A stretch of 47,883 nt of DNA from an uncultured Mycoplasmatota bacterium (GTDB lineage: Bacteria > Bacillota_I > Bacilli_A > RF39 > UBA660), in assembly GCA_948434005.1 (NCBI GenBank), contig CAOJEH010000011.1:1-47883 (forward strand), given 5' to 3'. Both the position numbers and the translations under genes were made by a program. Below are positions 45,032 to 47,883 of the stretch, one piece after another. How positions within the stretch are numbered: the first letter of the stretch is position 1; the number at the start of each line of letters is the position of its first letter. The notes under the pieces were generated by a model, which was given only the letters and a program-made list of their open reading frames with translations, was not told the origin of the DNA and searched no databases.

Positions 45032-46024
45032 GTCACTTGATTTAGAATTAAGTTTTAGGTCAGCTATCCTTCCTAATTTATAAGCATAATAACCTGCCGC
45101 TGCTATCATCGCTGCATTATCTGTACAATACTTCATTTGAGGTATTGTAACATCTACATTAAGTTCTTCTCCTAGTTTAAATATCTCATCACGAAGCCCT
45201 TTACTTGCTGCAACTCCACCTGCTACTATCAAATTTTTAATATTATAATTTTGTATAGCTTTTTTAGTTTTATTAATTAAAGATGAAATAGCAACGGTTT
45301 GAAAGGATTTGGCCAAATCAGCCTTATTAATTTCTTCTCCTCTTTGTTCTAGTTTATGATTTAAGTTAATAACAGCACTTTTTAAACCACTAAATGAAAA
45401 ATTATAACTATCATCATTCAAAGGAACAGGTAATTTATATGTTGGGTTACCTATACTGGCAAGTTTATCAATCTTAGGTCCTCCAGGATACTCTAAACCA
45501 ATAACCCTAGCCACCTTATCATAACACTCTCCAATTGCATCATCTAACGTACCACCAAGTTTTTCGAAACTATAATGATCACTCATTAATACTAGTTCTG
45601 TATGACCACCACTAACCACCAATGCAAGTAATGGAAACTGCATCTCTTTTTCTAAACTGTTAGCGTATATATGTCCTGCTATATGATGGACAGGAACTAG
45701 TGGCTTATTATATATAAATGATAAAGTTTTAGCAGCCTCCAAGCCTATTAACAAAGAGCCAATTAATCCAGGACCATAAGTTATAGCAATAGCATCAATA
45801 TCTTTTATATCCATTTTAGCCTTTTCTAAACATTCCTCGATTATTATTGTAATATTTTTAACATGTTCCCTACTAGCTATCTCTGGTACCACTCCACCAT
45901 ACTCTTTATGAATATCAATTTGTGAAGATATAGTGGTAGCAATTTCTTTAGTACCATTTAATACAATAGAGCAACTGGTTTCATCACAGCTACTTTCTAT
46001 ACCTAATATATATATATCCTTCAT
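45020..46024 (-). CDS. tsaD: tRNA N6-adenosine threonylcarbamoyltransferase TsaD
   Basis: Transfers threonylcarbamoyl from TC-AMP to A37 of ANN-decoding tRNAs (t6A). 334 residues from the ATG at 46024; the GTG at 46033 is inside the ribosome-site region. The start ILGIESSCDETSCS is the ASKHA phosphate loop. His114 and His118 in HHIAGH bind metal. LVVSGGHTEL and VAGGVAASKGLR are also conserved. Last gene of tsaE-tsaB-rimI-tsaD, 28 bp after rimI. Essential and complete. Confidence 0.97.
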   Translation of the reverse strand: MKDIYILGIESSCDETSCSIVLNGTKEIATTISSQIDIHKEYGGVVPEIASREHVKNITIIIEECLEKAKMDIKDIDAIAITYGPGLIGSLLIGLEAAKTLSFIYNKPLVPVHHIAGHIYANSLEKEMQFPLLALVVSGGHTELVLMSDHYSFEKLGGTLDDAIGECYDKVARVIGLEYPGGPKIDKLASIGNPTYKLPVPLNDDSYNFSFSGLKSAVINLNHKLEQRGEEINKADLAKSFQTVAISSLINKTKKAIQNYNIKNLIVAGGVAASKGLRDEIFKLGEELNVDVTIPQMKYCTDNAAMIAAAGYYAYKLGRIADLKLNSKSSDKLS

Positions 46025-46061
46025 TCTATACACTTCTTTCGTTTGCTATTATTATATCATA

Positions 46062-46460
46062 CTAATTATTATCTCTTTTCATTAATATACCATCTGTTCC
46101 ATTATAATAACCTTTTCTAATAGCTTTTTTATTAAAGCCAAATTTCTCATACATTTTAATAGCAATTTCATTATCTATTCTAACTTCTAAAGTAATATCC
46201 TTATCAACAATTGAAGTTAATTTTTCCATTAGCATAGAACCAATACCAAGCCCTCTTTTCTCTGGAGTAACCTCAATTTGATTAATTTCGCATCTTTCAT
46301 ATATATCACTATAATAGATATAACCAATAACTTTATCTGATTTTAAATACACTAAATACTTAGCAAAAGGATTATTAGAAATATCTTCTTTTACTCTTGT
46401 TTCTAATAAAAAACTGCCCTTAAGTAATTCTATATTTTCTAAAGTTAATTCAACTAGCAT
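46062..46460 (-). CDS. rimI: RimI-like GNAT N-acetyltransferase
   Basis: 132 residues with the GNAT acetyl-CoA site EVTPEKRGLGIGSMLMEKL (about 75-93) and IAIKMYEKFGF near the end. In this operon position the protein is normally annotated RimI, acetylating the N-terminal alanine of ribosomal protein S18. It overlaps tsaB by 11 bp, so translation is coupled. The true substrate is not shown here. Confidence 0.9.
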   Translation of the reverse strand: MLVELTLENIELLKGSFLLETRVKEDISNNPFAKYLVYLKSDKVIGYIYYSDIYERCEINQIEVTPEKRGLGIGSMLMEKLTSIVDKDITLEVRIDNEIAIKMYEKFGFNKKAIRKGYYNGTDGILMKRDNN

Positions 46461-47073
46461 TTAACTTACTTTCCTCTGCAGCAGTTAATTTCAAATATTC
46501 TGGATTAACTTTATGAGCATGAATTTCTTTTTTATCGGCATATTTATTTACTATTGTTAGTATATTAGGTGTATAATCCCATTTTTCGTAATCTAATTCA
46601 ATAGAATCATTGGTTATAAAAATACATTCACTTGAAATTTTTTTATAAACATCTTCTAATTTTATATATGATGGCTCAAGTACAACATTATCCCCATCAT
46701 ATATAGCAGCATAAACATATCCATGTCTTGCATCTATTATTGGAACTAACAACCTACTATCATCAACAGAAGCTGCCATTGCCTCTAAACTAGTTATTGT
46801 AGTTATAGGGATATTTAGACTCCATGCAAAAACTTTTGCAATAGTAAGACCTACTCTAATACCTGTAAATGAGCCTGGACCATTTACTACTATTATCTTA
46901 TTAATATCACAAGCTTTTAGTTTAGCTTTTTCAAACATATCAGAGATTTTAGGCAAAGCCATTTCTGATAAATTATGACCTAAATCTGCCTTAACTTCTA
47001 CTAATAAATTAGAATCTTTTACAATTCCTGCATATAGATAGCTAGATGAAGTATCTATATATAATGTAATCAT
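46450..47073 (-). CDS. tsaB: tRNA threonylcarbamoyladenosine synthesis protein TsaB
   Basis: Partner of TsaD in the t6A complex. 207 residues. LYIDTSSSYLYAGI and VVNGPGSFTGIRVGLTIAK are the conserved ASKHA-fold segments; TsaB lacks the metal histidines of TsaD. The start overlaps the tsaE stop (ATGA). Confidence 0.95.
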   Translation of the reverse strand: MITLYIDTSSSYLYAGIVKDSNLLVEVKADLGHNLSEMALPKISDMFEKAKLKACDINKIIVVNGPGSFTGIRVGLTIAKVFAWSLNIPITTITSLEAMAASVDDSRLLVPIIDARHGYVYAAIYDGDNVVLEPSYIKLEDVYKKISSECIFITNDSIELDYEKWDYTPNILTIVNKYADKKEIHAHKVNPEYLKLTAAEESKLNAS

Positions 47074-47528
47074 AAAACTGCCTCACATAAATCCTCATAT
47101 TTCTTACCATAAGGTGTAATTATTATAGTCCTTTTATCCTCATCATCATCAGAACTCTTAATTTTAATATTAAGTCTCTTGTCAGGTAAATAATCAGATA
47201 TAGTATCACTCCATTCAATTATAGTTATACCTTTTTTAGTGAAATATTCTTCTATACCTAAATCATCAACCTTACCGTCTAAGCGATAAACATCCATATG
47301 ATACAATGGTAGTTCACCCGTAGTATATTCCTTTATTATATTAAAGGTTGGAGATGTTACCTCTTCTGTAATTTCCAACGCTTGTGCAAAACCTTTAGTA
47401 AAAACGGTTTTCCCACTACCTAAATCACCTTCTAAACAAATTACCATATTAGGAAATTTTTCTGACTCTATATTTTGAGCAAGCTCAATTGTCTCTGCTT
47501 CAGAATATGTTACTACCTTATAATTCAT
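47070..47528 (-). CDS. tsaE: tRNA threonylcarbamoyladenosine synthesis ATPase TsaE
   Basis: ATPase that drives the TsaB-TsaD cycle. 152 residues from the ATG at 47528, six bases behind AAAGGTG; upstream GTG and ATG codons at 47537 and 47534 overlap that site. Walker A is GDLGSGKTVFTKG, followed by EVTSPTFNIIKEY, MDVYRL and IIEWSD. First gene of the operon, downstream of the rRNA terminator with its own promoter. Confidence 0.96.
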   Translation of the reverse strand: MNYKVVTYSEAETIELAQNIESEKFPNMVICLEGDLGSGKTVFTKGFAQALEITEEVTSPTFNIIKEYTTGELPLYHMDVYRLDGKVDDLGIEEYFTKKGITIIEWSDTISDYLPDKRLNIKIKSSDDDEDKRTIIITPYGKKYEDLCEAVL

Positions 47529-47545
47529 TTTCATCACCTTTTTAT

Positions 47546-47574
47546 ATTATAATCAAAAAATCAAACTAATACAA
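47546..47574 (-). promoter_or_regulatory. Promoter of the tsaE-tsaB-rimI-tsaD operon
   Basis: The minus strand has TTGTAT (47574-47569), a 17-bp spacer and TATAAT (47551-47546), about 18 bp before the ATG. Confidence 0.6.
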
Positions 47575-47629
47575 CAAATTTACTAATAATTGATATATAT
47601 TTACACTAAAAAATAATCAATATAACTAC

Positions 47630-47657
47630 AATTAAAAAACCAATATAAATATATTGG
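47630..47657 (-). terminator. Terminator of the rRNA operon
   Basis: CCAATATA/TATATTGG forms a stem with a tiny loop, or 6 bp with a 6-nt loop, followed by TTTTTTAATT on the minus strand, about 20 bp after the 5S gene. Confidence 0.8.
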
Positions 47658-47676
47658 CTTTATAAACAAAAAAAAT

Positions 47677-47780
47677 CTTGGCTACTTCCTATTTTTGCAT
47701 ACACTATCGTCGGCGTTAAGTGGCTTAACTTCTGTGTTCGGGATGGGAACAGGTGTACCCCACTTGCTATCGTAACCAAG
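47677..47780 (-). rRNA. rrf: 5S ribosomal RNA
   Basis: The minus strand carries the hallmark 5S core CCTGTTCCCATCCCGAACAC and AGAAGTTAAGCC, with complementary ends CTTGGTTAC and GTAGCCAAG that form helix I. Ends are estimated from that helix; about 104 nt, slightly short for a 5S, so the true ends may be a few bases outside. Confidence 0.95.
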
Positions 47781-47842
47781 AAAAATATTGAGAAATAATT
47801 CTCTGAAAACTAAGATATTGTGTTCATCAAATTAATTAAATA

Positions 47843-47883
47843 GGATTAAATCCTCGATCTATTAGTACTGGTCAACTCAACAT
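47843..47883 (-). rRNA. rrl: 3' end of 23S ribosomal RNA (cut by window edge)
   Basis: The minus strand reads TTGAGTTGACCAGTACTAAT and AGATCGAGGATTTAA, the conserved 3' terminal part of 23S rRNA in Firmicutes. Only about 40 nt are in the window. The 3' end is estimated. It lies upstream of 5S in the usual 23S-5S order. Confidence 0.92.

Overview
The window reads as chromosome of a strongly AT-rich Gram-positive bacterium of the Firmicutes/Bacilli type. The standard code fits: TGA is used as a stop and Shine-Dalgarno sites are strong. Sortase, an LPXTG-like adhesin, a GH25 muramidase, LicD proteins and a FucO-type lactaldehyde reductase suggest an animal- or gut-associated lineage. That placement is inference; no taxonomic marker was compared. 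Housekeeping anchors are ligA and pcrA on the left and tsaE-tsaB-rimI-tsaD beside the 3' end of an rRNA operon (23S-5S) on the right, all on the minus strand.

Left part (1-12,300). ligA; a membrane-anchored serpin; a small membrane protein; a Bax-inhibitor-1 protein; a sugar-phosphate nucleotidyltransferase; a hypothetical protein; pcrA. Then comes a surface-adhesion operon: a thioester-domain/Cna-B adhesin with a VPDTG sorting signal, a sortase lacking an obvious catalytic arginine, and a multi-pass membrane protein. The serpin promoter and the membrane-protein ribosome binding site carry runs of 11 and 10 G.

Accessory part (12,300-15,730). An orphan AbiEii-like nucleotidyltransferase diverges from a four-gene plus-strand cassette: unknown protein, HhH-GPD DNA glycosylase-like protein, ASCH-domain protein, and SPL-type radical SAM enzyme. 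It ends at a bidirectional terminator.

Mobile island (16,860-39,993). This is the main discovery. A 23.1-kb element with a large serine recombinase sits inside the ATPase gene of a TauABC/SsuABC-like transporter. The C-terminal part of that gene lies at 16,526-16,861 and the N-terminal part at 39,992-40,407. Joining the two at a shared GT dinucleotide restores a 249-codon open ATPase gene. Joining the two element ends gives a symmetric 48-bp attP-like site: two 20-bp arms matching at 18 of 20 positions, each 3 bp from the GT. The cargo is a cell-surface glycopolymer cluster: two LicD proteins, a cytidylyltransferase/oxidoreductase fusion, a class V aminotransferase, a TagGH-like exporter, an acyltransferase, a flippase, several glycosyltransferases, a DegT aminotransferase fused to a PglD-like acetyltransferase with a run of 8 G at the domain joint, and a secreted GH25 muramidase. 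No conjugation or phage structural genes were seen.

Right part (40,400-47,883). The broken ATPase N-terminus, an SDR dehydrogenase, the transporter's binding protein, a thioredoxin-like membrane protein, a hypothetical protein, fucO, the t6A operon and rRNA. No gene-free stretch exceeds 300 bases. No CRISPR array or tRNA gene was seen.
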